A model generated the notes under the pieces. It was given only the letters and a program-made list of their open reading frames with translations, was not told the origin of the DNA and did not search any database. A stretch of 64,000 bases of DNA, taken from NCBI RefSeq assembly GCF_004661485.1, contig NZ_PQVH01000002.1:124001-188000 (forward strand), given 5' to 3'. The position numbers and the translations under genes were made by a program. Of this stretch, positions 28,402 to 37,428 are shown in pieces (the first letter of the stretch is position 1; the number at the start of each line of letters is the position of its first letter). The DNA comes from Methylotenera oryzisoli (GTDB lineage Bacteria > Pseudomonadota > Gammaproteobacteria > Burkholderiales > Methylophilaceae).

Positions 28402-29760
28402 ATGTCATTACGTGATCGATTAGAAGATGTAAAAAATGATGCCGTGCTTGAACCGCAGGGCAACCAAGCTAATGGTCTGATGGGTAATAAAGTGTATCAG
28501 GAGTTAAGGTCACGTATTCACCGTAAGTTGTTAGATCGCGTTGACCTGTCCATGATGGAAAACATGGCACCGGAGCTATTAACCACCGAATTGAAAGTGT
28601 TGGTGGAGCGCCTGCTTACAGAAGAGGCGGTGGCAATTAATGATGTGGAGCGCATGAATCTTGTGCGCGATATTCAACATGAAGTACTAGGATTAGGTCC
28701 ATTGGAAATTCTGATGGCAGACCCAACGATCTCAGATATTTTGGTCAATACCTACAACCAGATTTACATAGAGCGTAAAGGTAAGTTAGAGCTGAGTGAT
28801 GTGCGTTTTGAGAGTGAAGCGCATTTGCTGAAAATTATCGATAAGATTGTTTCAGGCGTAGGTCGGCGGGTGGATGAGTCTAGCCCGATGGTTGATGCGC
28901 GCTTACCTGACGGCTCTCGTGTGAATGCGATTATTCCACCTTTGGCTGTCGATGGCGCTATTTTATCCATTCGTCGTTTTGCCATCACACCATTGATGAT
29001 GAAAGATCTTTTGCACTATAAAAGCTTAACACCAGAAATGGCAGAAGTACTTGAAGGTTTAGTCAAAGCAAAAGTGAATATTTTGATATCCGGCGGTACC
29101 GGTACCGGTAAAACAACATTGCTTAATGTGCTGTCTGGCTATATTCCAGAAAGCGAGCGCATTATCACTATTGAAGATGCAGCCGAGTTGCAATTACAAC
29201 AGCCTCATGTCGTACGCCTAGAGATACGTCCACCCAACATTGAAGGTAAGGGTGAGGTAACACCCCGCATGCTGGTGAGAAACAGCTTGCGGATGCGTCC
29301 TGACCGTATCATCGTCGGTGAGGTGCGTGGTCCTGAAGTAGTTGATATGTTGCAGGCGATGAACACCGGCCATGAAGGCTCAATGGCAACTGTGCATGCC
29401 AACACACCGCGTGATGCCTTAACTCGCCTAGAAAATATGATGGGTATGGCTGGTTTCAATCTGCCAACCAAGGCAATGCGTGAGCAAATTAGCTCTGCAC
29501 TGACTGCCATTGTTCATATTACTCGTTTAAGTGATGGTCAGCGTAAAGTGACCAACATTAAAGAAATTACCGGCATGGAAAGCGAAATTATCACCATGCA
29601 GGACATTTTTGTTTACGAGCAAACCGGTGTATCTGATAAAGGCGTGGTCCAAGGACATCTCAAAGCAACAGGAATTCGGCCGAAATTTGTTGAGCGTTTG
29701 CGGGTGCATGGTGTGCAAATATCTGACAGCCTGTTTGACCCAACAAAACTGTATGAGTAG
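28402..29760 (+). CDS. cpaF: Tad secretion ATPase CpaF/TadA
   Basis: This 452-residue GspE/VirB11-family ATPase has Walker [10 protein letters not shown] (about 231-239), an Asp box [10 protein letters not shown], Walker B-type [14 protein letters not shown] and the His box [15 protein letters not shown]. The N-terminal part has FxGPLE-like [20 protein letters not shown], typical of CpaF. It powers pilus extension at the inner membrane. AAGGAAGG precedes the ATG. It is followed by tadB after nine bases. Confidence 0.95.
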   Translation: MSLRDRLEDVKNDAVLEPQGNQANGLMGNKVYQELRSRIHRKLLDRVDLSMMENMAPELLTTELKVLVERLLTEEAVAINDVERMNLVRDIQHEVLGLGPLEILMADPTISDILVNTYNQIYIERKGKLELSDVRFESEAHLLKIIDKIVSGVGRRVDESSPMVDARLPDGSRVNAIIPPLAVDGAILSIRRFAITPLMMKDLLHYKSLTPEMAEVLEGLVKAKVNILISGGTGTGKTTLLNVLSGYIPESERIITIEDAAELQLQQPHVVRLEIRPPNIEGKGEVTPRMLVRNSLRMRPDRIIVGEVRGPEVVDMLQAMNTGHEGSMATVHANTPRDALTRLENMMGMAGFNLPTKAMREQISSALTAIVHITRLSDGQRKVTNIKEITGMESEIITMQDIFVYEQTGVSDKGVVQGHLKATGIRPKFVERLRVHGVQISDSLFDPTKLYE

Positions 29761-29769
29761 GAGCTTAAT

Positions 29770-30738
29770 ATGGACTATCTCTACTATCTATTTGCAGTAT
29801 TAGCGTTTTTGGCGGTAGTGCTATTTTTAGAAGGCGCGTACATGGCTTGGAACGCTTACAAGGGGCCGGAAGCAAAACGCATTGAAAGACGCTTGGAGGC
29901 GATGACACTAGGTAAAGAACATGAAAGCACCTTGGTTAAGCAGCGCGTGCTTGCCAAATCACCCGGGATTGCTAGCTTTTTGCAAAAATTCCCTAGGATT
30001 AATCAGATAGATAAAGTGCTTTTGCAGTCTGGGCTTAATTATAGTGTGGCAAGGTTTCTGGGAGTTTGCTTGATACTAGCAACTGCAGGTTTTTTAGTTG
30101 CGATGTTGTTTGGATTAAATTTCAAGGTGGCAGTTGTTATTGCAGCTGTCTTGGCATGCTTGCCATTTCTTTATATGTTGAGCGCCAAGCAAAAACGCAT
30201 TGCTACGATTGAGCAGCAATTACCAAGTTCACTTGATTTAATGGGGAGGGCGATGGTGGCTGGGCATGCTTTTCCTAGCGCCTTGCAGATGGTTGGCACT
30301 GAAATGCCAGAGCCGATTGCTTCCGAGTTCCGCATTGTGTTTGATGAAATTAACTACGGTATTCCAACATCAGAGGCATTAATGAACTTAATTCAGCGTG
30401 TTCCCAGCACTGATGTGAGTTATTTCGTGATTGCGGTGCTGATACAACGTGAAACAGGCGGTAATTTAGCGGAGCTCTTGGGGAATATTAGTGAGTTGAT
30501 TCGAGCTCGCTTGAAACTGTTAGGAACTGTGCGTGTTTTATCTGCGGAGGGGCGCTTATCGGCTTGGATTCTAACACTGCTACCATTTGTGTTGGGTGCC
30601 GTGCTGCAACTGGTTAATCCTGAGTTTGTGAGCGTGCTGTGGACAGATCCCAACGGTCTGAGAATGGTGGTGATCGCTCTAATCTTGATGGTTTTTGGTA
30701 TTTTTGTGATGTGGCGGATTATCAAAATTAGGGTCTGA
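29770..30738 (+). CDS. tadB: Tad inner-membrane platform protein TadB
   Basis: This 322-residue T2SSF-family protein has an N-terminal membrane segment, two more near 95-135, the cytoplasmic GspF-like domain (LPSSLDLMGRAMVAGHAFPS, then FVIAVLIQRETGGNLAELL) and two C-terminal membrane segments. It pairs with TadC as the inner-membrane platform for CpaF. TAGGAG precedes the ATG. The genes cpaF, tadB and tadC are tightly packed. Confidence 0.94.
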   Translation: MDYLYYLFAVLAFLAVVLFLEGAYMAWNAYKGPEAKRIERRLEAMTLGKEHESTLVKQRVLAKSPGIASFLQKFPRINQIDKVLLQSGLNYSVARFLGVCLILATAGFLVAMLFGLNFKVAVVIAAVLACLPFLYMLSAKQKRIATIEQQLPSSLDLMGRAMVAGHAFPSALQMVGTEMPEPIASEFRIVFDEINYGIPTSEALMNLIQRVPSTDVSYFVIAVLIQRETGGNLAELLGNISELIRARLKLLGTVRVLSAEGRLSAWILTLLPFVLGAVLQLVNPEFVSVLWTDPNGLRMVVIALILMVFGIFVMWRIIKIRV

Positions 30739-30763
30739 TACATATTAAATAAGTGAGAACATC

Positions 30764-31702
30764 ATGAACACAATTCAAATAATTTATCTGGTTCTTATTT
30801 TTATTACAGTGTTTGTTGTTGCGATGGTCATCTTCGGACAGTTTAGCGCCAGCCCCTTAGAGGCCAGGTTGCAAATTTTAAAAGATGATAATGCAGAGTC
30901 AACAGAGGATTATCCTGCTTGGGTGAGCCGTATTGTTAAGTTAACGGGCCCAATTGCCAAGCTATCTTTGCCTAAAGAGGGGTGGGAGAAATCACAGCTA
31001 CGTATTCGCTTTATGAACGCTGGGCTACGTAGCCCAAGTGTGCCAATCTTGTTCTTTGCGGCTAAAACTATTCTTACCTTTGCATTGCCAAGCTTGTTTG
31101 TCTTATACACCGTTATTTCTGGTGCTGTTATTAGGCCGGATGATTTAATGATGTTGCTAATCTTACTGGCGGCGATTGGTTATTTCCTGCCAAACGCAGT
31201 GTTGTCGCATCGTATTGATAAACGTAAACGTGAAATTTTCGAGAGCTTTCCAGACGCATTAGACCTGATTATTGTGTGTGTAGAGGCCGGATTAGGATTG
31301 GACGCAGCATTGGCGAGGGTGGGTGAAGAAATGCATGTAAGAAGCCCGATACTAGGGGAGGAGTTGCATTTAATTAATCTGGAGCTGCGCGCCGGTAGCT
31401 CACGTGAACGCGCATTACGTAATTTGGCTTTGCGCACAGGGGTAGAAGAAATTGATACGCTAGTAGCCATGTTGGTGCAGTCTGATCGTTTTGGTACCAA
31501 TATTTCAGACTCATTAAGAGTGCATGCTGATAGTTTACGTACTAAACGCCGTTTATTGGCTGAAGAGGCCGCGGCAAAAATTGCAGTTAAATTGTTATTT
31601 CCACTTATTTTCTTTATTTTCCCGTCGATGTTATTGGTCTTGTTGGGGCCAGCCTTTATTAGCATACACAACGTTTTGTTACCAACACTCGCAGGGCAGT
31701 AA
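30764..31702 (+). CDS. tadC: Tad inner-membrane platform protein TadC
   Basis: This 312-residue T2SSF-family protein has membrane segments at the N-terminus, near 100-140 and at the C-terminus. The domain with FPDALDLIIVCVEAGLGLDA and MLVQSDRFGTNISDSLRVHA is typical of TadC. It is the partner of TadB, encoded 25 bases upstream. Confidence 0.94.
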   Translation: MNTIQIIYLVLIFITVFVVAMVIFGQFSASPLEARLQILKDDNAESTEDYPAWVSRIVKLTGPIAKLSLPKEGWEKSQLRIRFMNAGLRSPSVPILFFAAKTILTFALPSLFVLYTVISGAVIRPDDLMMLLILLAAIGYFLPNAVLSHRIDKRKREIFESFPDALDLIIVCVEAGLGLDAALARVGEEMHVRSPILGEELHLINLELRAGSSRERALRNLALRTGVEEIDTLVAMLVQSDRFGTNISDSLRVHADSLRTKRRLLAEEAAAKIAVKLLFPLIFFIFPSMLLVLLGPAFISIHNVLLPTLAGQ

Positions 31703-31757
31703 GTTGATAAGCCACGTTAGTTAAGTTGTAGCTTAAATAGCAGTAAGGAGGTGAATG

Positions 31758-32972
31758 ATGAAAAGCAAACGCAAAATATTATCTATGGCATGTTGCGTTG
31801 CTGTGCTGAGTGCATGTGCATCTAATCAGAAGGCAGTAGAAGTACCGTCATGGATGATTAGCCCCAATATTAAAACAAGCAACGCACAAGCCAGCGCTAG
31901 CGCGATGTACAAGTTAGGCCGATATTATCAGGGTCAGCGGCGTGATGACTTGGCGATAGAGGCTTACCAAAAATCTATTTATGCAGATGCAAGTTACGTA
32001 GAGTCCTACAACGGCTTAGGTGTGGTTTATGCAAGGCAAGGCAAATATCAAAAAGCTATTGAGGCATTTAAGTCTGCGCTCAGTTATTCACCAGCAGCAG
32101 CCCATTTGTACAGCAATATGGGCTATGCCTATTATTTGCAAGGGCAGTATGCAGAGGCTGTTTCTACACTAAAACAAGCAACGAATCTGGATCCATCAAA
32201 TCAACGCGCACTTAATAATTTAGGTATGGCCTATGCTAAAGCTGGTAGTCAGGGTGAGTCCATTCAGGCCTTTACTCAGGCGATTAGTGTGGAGGCTAAG
32301 GCTGCCAATATAGCTGTGCCTGCACAAAATGCATTATCACAAGAAAATTCTGCTGACTCAGCCGAGGTGAAGCCTGCCAATATGACTGAAATTTTTACTG
32401 CTAAGGTTGCTACTCCACAGGTTAATTTACAGGAGCTACAACTTCCTAAAAGTGAGGGGGTAATTAGACCCGCATCTTTACCCGGGGCTGTTCCAGTGGT
32501 TAGTAGCAGCGTTAAGTTAGTACAATTGACATCTAATGTGTTTGAGCTGCAATCTCAGCAGTTGACTGCAATGCCTATGCACGCATCTGAACAGCCTGCA
32601 GTAATGAGCTGGGCGCAATCTCGCGTTGAGGTTGCTAACGGTAATGGCGTGACTGGTATGGCAGGTAAAGTGGGAAAATACTTAGTTGGGCAAGGATACC
32701 CGGCAACGCGGTTCACTAATCAAAAGCCTTTTACTGTGAGGCGATCACAAATTCAGTATAGAGATGGTCACTATGCAGAAGCTCAGCTCATCAAAGATAG
32801 TTTGCCAGCATCTACCGAGCTAATTCAGCGCAGTGACATGCGTGCGGATATTAGTGTGCGTTTAGTACTTGGAAAAGATATGAGCACACACTTAGCATAC
32901 TTTGGTACTCAACAACAGAAAACGCAATTAGCGTTGGTAGTAGATGAGCCTAAACATGGTATTGCATATTAG
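31758..32972 (+). CDS. tadD: TadD-like TPR lipoprotein with a LytR_C-like C-terminal domain
   Basis: This protein of about 404 residues has a lipoprotein signal ending LSAC, three or more TPR units (about 45-165, e.g. VESYNGLGVVYARQGKYQKA) and a linker of about 110 residues. A C-terminal domain (about 290-385: VEVANGNGVTGMAGKVGKYL, then DGHYAEAQLIKDSL) resembles the LytR_C/cell-envelope domain. TadD is a periplasmic-facing Tad assembly lipoprotein. The ribosome-binding site is a near-perfect anti-SD match (TAAGGAGGTGA, 31744-31754), spaced for ATG 31758 rather than 31755. Confidence 0.87.
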   Translation: MKSKRKILSMACCVAVLSACASNQKAVEVPSWMISPNIKTSNAQASASAMYKLGRYYQGQRRDDLAIEAYQKSIYADASYVESYNGLGVVYARQGKYQKAIEAFKSALSYSPAAAHLYSNMGYAYYLQGQYAEAVSTLKQATNLDPSNQRALNNLGMAYAKAGSQGESIQAFTQAISVEAKAANIAVPAQNALSQENSADSAEVKPANMTEIFTAKVATPQVNLQELQLPKSEGVIRPASLPGAVPVVSSSVKLVQLTSNVFELQSQQLTAMPMHASEQPAVMSWAQSRVEVANGNGVTGMAGKVGKYLVGQGYPATRFTNQKPFTVRRSQIQYRDGHYAEAQLIKDSLPASTELIQRSDMRADISVRLVLGKDMSTHLAYFGTQQQKTQLALVVDEPKHGIAY

Positions 32973-33066
32973 ATAAATTTTGCTTGAGGACTTTTTAAAC
33001 TGTTTTTGTAGTGTGGTGTAGTAAGTCGATGGGTTGTTTAATTCTTTAATTTAAAGGGAGCGTGAA

Positions 33067-33309
33067 ATGGCTAATATGGACAATATTATAGAACCGGACA
33101 GACAAGGTATCTGGGTTGCGGCAACTTTCATTCTTGCGTTACTCGCATTAGTCATCGCAATTGTTGGAGTTACTCGTAATAATGATTTGATGTACATGAC
33201 GCAAACGGAGCTACTATTAATTCACAGTAAAATTGAGGCACTAGAAGCAGGCAAAGCACCGCCAGCCGCAGCTGCTGCACCAGCAGAATCTGCAGCAGTA
33301 CAGGAGTAG
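33067..33309 (+). CDS. Small single-span membrane protein in the Tad locus
   Basis: This 80-residue protein of unrecognised family has one membrane helix (about 14-37), a short polar segment that may form a coiled coil (LLLIHSKIEALEAG) and an Ala/Pro-rich tail. AAAGGGAG precedes the ATG. Its position after tadD and before the second minor-pilin set suggests an accessory pilus protein, but no function can be assigned. Confidence 0.65.
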   Translation: MANMDNIIEPDRQGIWVAATFILALLALVIAIVGVTRNNDLMYMTQTELLLIHSKIEALEAGKAPPAAAAAPAESAAVQE

Positions 33310-33744
33310 TCATCAACCTGTGGTTTGGTTATTCAACATGTGCAGAAAAGTTACCAACAAGCAATATTTTCAGCACATGTTGAATCTACCGATACAGCAT
33401 AGATGCTGGTCTGAAAAGTAGTGTTAAAGCACTTATTTTGGTGATTTAAGTCATATGGTATATGGGGAATTATCTAGTTTTTTTGATGTTGTTTAGCAAC
33501 GGTTTATTGGGCAGAGACATTTTTGAATGTGCTGAATTTAGAAATTAATTAAGGAAGTTAGCGTGTTATCAGTTGGTGTGTTTATGTTTAATGGGGCCAG
33601 TTTTGGATTGCTTGTTTAAGCTTAGATAAATTTAAAGCTGGATTATCTATCGTAAATCATAGTTTGGTAATTTGTTGCGATGCATGTTTGACGTTTAATG
33701 AGTTGATTTGTATCACAGATTAACCATCCAAAAAGGATGATGCT
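33310..33744. other. Non-coding gap of 435 bases before the second minor-pilin set
   Basis: No coding frame is supported here. The gap contains the long inverted repeat at 33331-33385 and AT-rich sequence that could carry a separate promoter for the genes from 33745. Confidence 0.5.
33331..33385. repeat. Long inverted repeat after the small membrane protein gene
   Basis: Arms of 19 bases, ATTCAACATGTGCAGAAAA (33331-33349) and its reverse complement with one mismatch (33367-33385), enclose a 17-base loop. There is no T-tract, so it is not a standard intrinsic terminator. It may stabilise the upstream tad mRNA 3' end, support Rho-type termination, or be a protein site. Confidence 0.6.
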
Positions 33745-34227
33745 ATGAACATTAAAGAGAAAGGAACGGCTCTAGTCGAGTTTGCGCTAGTAGCGGTGAT
33801 GTTCTTTACCATACTGTTCTCTATCATAGAGTTTGGCTATCTTTTTTGGGGAAACTTGAGTATGCAGCATGCCGTGCGAGAAGGTGCGCGTTTTGCGGCA
33901 GTTGCAGGCTTTGACCCAACGCAGCCGGACCCGATACAAGAACGCTGTGACAGAGTGGTTCAATATACTGAAGATAACTCAATGGGATTTTATGCCCGTG
34001 TTTCACCTGTGGTGACGTTTAAAACGGTCGATGCCGCTGGAAACGTAGTTAACATTGGGAGCGGTTGTGGTGCCGCTCAGCAAATTGTTGTTACGCATAT
34101 TGACTGTACGCTTCCGCTGATTACTCCGTTTACTCAGTTGTTAGCCGTGTTAGGCACGAGTACCTTCACAGATGGTAATTATCATTTTTCTGTTAGTGCT
34201 GCGATGAGAAACGAGGCATTCAAATGA
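33745..34227 (+). CDS. TadE-like minor pilin (second set)
   Basis: This 160-residue pseudopilin has the processing site KGTALVEF followed by a hydrophobic helix ending IIEFGYLFWG. The ectodomain has three cysteines (one in the QERCDRVV segment, others near GSGCGAAQ and HIDCTLP). AAAAGGAT precedes the ATG. Its stop overlaps the next pseudopilin start by four bases. It begins a second TadE-TadE-TadG set, separate from the one at 24.7-27.1 kb. Confidence 0.85.
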   Translation: MNIKEKGTALVEFALVAVMFFTILFSIIEFGYLFWGNLSMQHAVREGARFAAVAGFDPTQPDPIQERCDRVVQYTEDNSMGFYARVSPVVTFKTVDAAGNVVNIGSGCGAAQQIVVTHIDCTLPLITPFTQLLAVLGTSTFTDGNYHFSVSAAMRNEAFK

Positions 34228-34814
34228 TTAACTATTCTAAATGTAAAATTAAAATAGCATCGCAAGGGCAGAGCCTCATTGAGCTGGCAATACTGTTACC
34301 CTTGCTATTAATGTTAGTGTTTGGTGTTATTGATTATGCACGAGCGATTCAATTTAACAATATTCTTGTAGCAATGAGTCGTGAGGGCGCTAATTTAGCA
34401 TCCAGAACAAGTGCGCTACCTCAAGATATTATTCGTGCATTAAATGTCACTGCAGACCCTTTGGTGATGAACACCCGGGGGCGCATATTCATTACGCGCA
34501 TTATCGGTAAAAAAGTAGTGCCAACCTGTGTGGATGCGCCGCCAACTTTCTGTACAACCTTTGCTAATGTAGAAGCTCAGACTAGAGCTGTTTCTGGTGC
34601 TGCAGCGCTCACAAGTAAAGTATGGTCTTGTGCAGCAGGTTGGAACGGTAGTGGCAACTGTACTTTTGTACCAGCTAACGCTAGTGCAGTTATTCCGATG
34701 ACTCTCAGTGACGGTGAAGAGGTGTTTGCAGTAGAAACGCTCTATGACTATAACGTGATCGTCAACTATGTGATGCAAACAGGACCAAAACTTTATTCGC
34801 TGACGGTGCTGTAA
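34224..34814 (+). CDS. TadE-like minor pilin (second set, larger)
   Basis: This 196-residue pseudopilin has the site SQGQSLIELAILLPLLLMLV followed by FGVIDYARAIQF. Its ectodomain carries four cysteines (VPTCVDAPPTFC, then WSCAAGWNGSGNC), suggesting disulfides. It starts within the stop of the preceding gene (ATGA overlap), so the two are translationally coupled, and precedes the vWA TadG gene by 25 bases. Confidence 0.85.
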   Translation: MINYSKCKIKIASQGQSLIELAILLPLLLMLVFGVIDYARAIQFNNILVAMSREGANLASRTSALPQDIIRALNVTADPLVMNTRGRIFITRIIGKKVVPTCVDAPPTFCTTFANVEAQTRAVSGAAALTSKVWSCAAGWNGSGNCTFVPANASAVIPMTLSDGEEVFAVETLYDYNVIVNYVMQTGPKLYSLTVL

Positions 34815-34839
34815 CACGCTGCCGACTGTAGGAGGTAAT

Positions 34840-36192
34840 ATGAAACTCTATTATCCACATAGCAACAAAGGCCAGATTGCGATTATTGTCGCGATAACGC
34901 TTGTTGTGTTGATTGGTATGGTTGGTCTTGCTGTAGATTCAGGTCGTGGTTATGGGGTAAAAGCCAAGTTAAGTGCCGCTGTGGATGCTGCTGCCATTGC
35001 AGCTGCACGTGGTTTAACGGTAGGGGATGATGACGCCGAGCGTATTGCTAATGCGCAAGTCGCCGCACAAAAGTTCTTTAATGGTAATTTCCCTAATAAT
35101 TATTTGGGCTCAACACCTACTTCGCTTAGCACCACAGCTGTACATAAAGTCGATGGTTACTGGCAGGTCAATGTCACTGCGACTGCAAATATGCCCACCA
35201 CATTTATGCGAGTACTCGGTCAGAATGAATTAACTCTTAACGCTGCTGGAGAGGTTGTCAGGCGAGATGTCGATATTGTCTTAGTCATGGATACTTCAGG
35301 CTCTATAGGGTCTGCGATGGCTGGTCTTAAAAATTGCGCCAAAAACTCTTTCGTGAATAAGTTTATTGAAGGTCCAGGTGGTGATAGGTTAGGTTTGGTT
35401 AGCTTTGCATCAGGAGCTGTACTAGATGTACCAATCAACAAAGACGTAACAAGAGGGTTCAGTAAAACCCAGATGAATAACGCGATTGATGCATTTACCT
35501 CTAGCGGCTGGACAGGTTCTGCGGAGGGCATGCGTAGGGCGCTTAATGAGATTAATGCAATTCCGCCATCACTTCGCTCTAGCTTGCGAGTCATCGTGTT
35601 TTTTAGTGATGGTGCACCTAATGCATTACCTGCCACTTTTGATCGCCTATCAGGCACTCCCAACCCAGTTTCCGGCGACTTAGAGTCTGAAACAAGCGGA
35701 GTTGCAACTGCGCGTGCAACAGAGTTGTATCGTGAAGATAGGCGCGATACTTTACGAGCCAGTTACAACAATATTAACGTATTGAGAAATACTGGTTTTA
35801 ATATTACCGGGGTGGGGGATATTCCACTTGCTAGCTACAATGGTGCGCGTACCTTAACCGGTAGCCCAATTACCAATACGCGGTGCAATGTTAATAAAGC
35901 GGCAAGAAACATGGTGGAAAATGCGGCCAATACAGCACGCAACCAGGGTATATATGTACACTCCGCGGCATTAGGTGCTGCTGTTAATAACCCTGAAACT
36001 AACTTTAGTGGAGGCTGTAGCACTAACAGTGAGGTTGGGGTGACCATTCTGAAACGTTTGGCAAACACCACAGACTCTACCTCCTATAATGCAGCGCAAC
36101 CTACTGGTATTTATGTTTCAGCAGCAACCATTGCACAGTGTGATGATGCCTTTAGTAAAATTGCAAGTGAGATATTACGTTTGACTAAATAA
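34840..36192 (+). CDS. tadG: TadG-like protein with von Willebrand A domain
   Basis: This 450-residue protein has the N-terminal Tad domain (KGQIAIIVAITLVVLIGMVG, then DSGRGYGVKAKLSAAVDAAA) and then a vWA domain starting IVLVMDTSGSIGS (DxSGS MIDAS near residues 151-155), with the later MIDAS-type Thr in GWTGSAEGM and Asp in FFSDGAPNA. It is likely anchored in the inner membrane with the vWA outside, where such domains mediate metal-dependent adhesion or assembly contacts. The strong site TAGGAGGTAAT precedes the ATG. It is the last clear Tad structural gene. Confidence 0.9.
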   Translation: MKLYYPHSNKGQIAIIVAITLVVLIGMVGLAVDSGRGYGVKAKLSAAVDAAAIAAARGLTVGDDDAERIANAQVAAQKFFNGNFPNNYLGSTPTSLSTTAVHKVDGYWQVNVTATANMPTTFMRVLGQNELTLNAAGEVVRRDVDIVLVMDTSGSIGSAMAGLKNCAKNSFVNKFIEGPGGDRLGLVSFASGAVLDVPINKDVTRGFSKTQMNNAIDAFTSSGWTGSAEGMRRALNEINAIPPSLRSSLRVIVFFSDGAPNALPATFDRLSGTPNPVSGDLESETSGVATARATELYREDRRDTLRASYNNINVLRNTGFNITGVGDIPLASYNGARTLTGSPITNTRCNVNKAARNMVENAANTARNQGIYVHSAALGAAVNNPETNFSGGCSTNSEVGVTILKRLANTTDSTSYNAAQPTGIYVSAATIAQCDDAFSKIASEILRLTK

Positions 36193-36503
36193 TTGATTTT
36201 AATAAAAAGCATGATATAGCAAATGCTAGTATGTGTGTTTAGATGTTAATTTGTATTTATCTTATTGATAATTAATAAATTATTAGTCAGTAGTGTAGTT
36301 GTTTTTATAAAGATTAGTCGCGTTTATTTAACATCTCTCATCAATACTATTTTGTTGATATAAGGGCTAGCCCTGATGTACTGAATTCATTAATCAAGGT
36401 AAATTGTCACCTCAATCTCAGTAGTTCCAAATTGATGGTCGATAGCGCAATGTCGCATCAAGTGGTGCTTCTGTTTTTTCAATTTATCAATGAGGAGTTA
36501 CTC
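36193..36503. other. AT-rich gap of about 311 bases
   Basis: This is AT-rich sequence between the TadG-like gene and the DUF2934 gene with no recognised terminator or motif. It probably holds the promoter of the DUF2934/PAS pair. Confidence 0.4.
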
Positions 36504-36752
36504 ATGGTGCTTGAAACAACTACGGTTAAAGGTAAAAAATCAATAGAATCACTAGCCCAAGCTATCAAACCAGCCATCAAGACGGTGCGTCCTCGCAAAT
36601 TGGAGCAGCATACTGAATTAAACCTAGCAGATAACCCTGATAAATTACTGCGTATTGCGGTGGCTGCGTATTACAAAGCTGAATCAAGAGGGTTTGAACC
36701 AGGGCATGAGTTGCAAGACTGGCTGGAGGCGGAAGTTGAGGTGGCGCAATGA
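36504..36752 (+). CDS. DUF2934 family small protein
   Basis: This protein of 82 residues starts at ATG 36504 with GAGGAG seven bases upstream; an in-frame ATG at 36432 would add a hydrophobic stretch not expected for the family. The C-terminal half (LLRIAVAAYYKAESRGFEPG, then HELQDWLEAEVEV) matches the DUF2934 pattern of small bacterial proteins with unknown function. It overlaps the next gene by four bases, so the two are co-translated. Confidence 0.8.
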   Translation: MVLETTTVKGKKSIESLAQAIKPAIKTVRPRKLEQHTELNLADNPDKLLRIAVAAYYKAESRGFEPGHELQDWLEAEVEVAQ

Positions 36753-37168
36753 ATGCATCATCAACCACACATCAAATTAAAGGCATGATGCCCAGTAATC
36801 TTTTAGCTAGTCATGCGCAATATGAAGATTCTGGGTTAAATCTGCCAGAGTTGACCATTTATGACAATGGCATCATTCGGAGTTGCAGCAATGTCGCCAG
36901 TGAGTTACTCGGTTGTTCCTTAGATAAGCTCAGGTGGCGTCATATATCGATATTTCTTCCGCAATTATCAGAGATGGCAATTACAAAGGGCGGAAAAATT
37001 AACCCTAACTTAAGGTTCTTGTCTCACATCGGTCATCATTTTGATGTGATTGACATGCAAGGCGCACACATTACATGCGCCTTGTTTTTTAATGAGATAG
37101 AGTGTTCCGGTAAACATTATTTAAGAGTGATATTCCGTCCGGTTGAGCCTCAGTACTCTTTGCTCTAG
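36749..37168 (+). CDS. Stand-alone PAS-like domain protein
   Basis: This protein of 139 residues has a PAS-like core: LTIYDNGIIRSCSNVASELLG (about 35-55, split here by recognition) followed by the loop and HFDVIDMQGAHITCALFFNE strands. No output domain is present, so it may sense a ligand or redox change and act through a partner. It is coupled by ATGA overlap to the DUF2934 gene and is followed by a strong terminator. Identity as PAS is moderate. Confidence 0.65.
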   Translation: MNASSTTHQIKGMMPSNLLASHAQYEDSGLNLPELTIYDNGIIRSCSNVASELLGCSLDKLRWRHISIFLPQLSEMAITKGGKINPNLRFLSHIGHHFDVIDMQGAHITCALFFNEIECSGKHYLRVIFRPVEPQYSLL

Positions 37169-37268
37169 TAGCCCATATAAGTTGTATAAGTATTTATTGA
37201 TAATATTGTAGGTTGTTCTCATATCAAACCGGATGTATATTTTTTTCTGTAAAACATATTCATGGTTT

Positions 37269-37298
37269 AAGCATGGCTAATTAAAGCCATGCTTTTTT
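37269..37298 (+). terminator. Intrinsic terminator closing the Tad-side transcription unit
   Basis: AAGCATGGCT (37269-37278), a six-base loop AATTAA and AGCCATGCTT (37285-37294) run into a T-tract. It is a strong plus-strand terminator about 100 bases after the PAS-like gene. Confidence 0.9.
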
Positions 37299-37428
37299 CT
37301 GTGAATAATGATGATATATGGTCTTTATGCGAAAGATAATTGAATTAAAAAATAATATATAAATCAAATATCTATGATATAAAGGGTTGTAAGGTTTTAT
37401 TGCTTTTAAGTTAATAAGGAGAATACTA

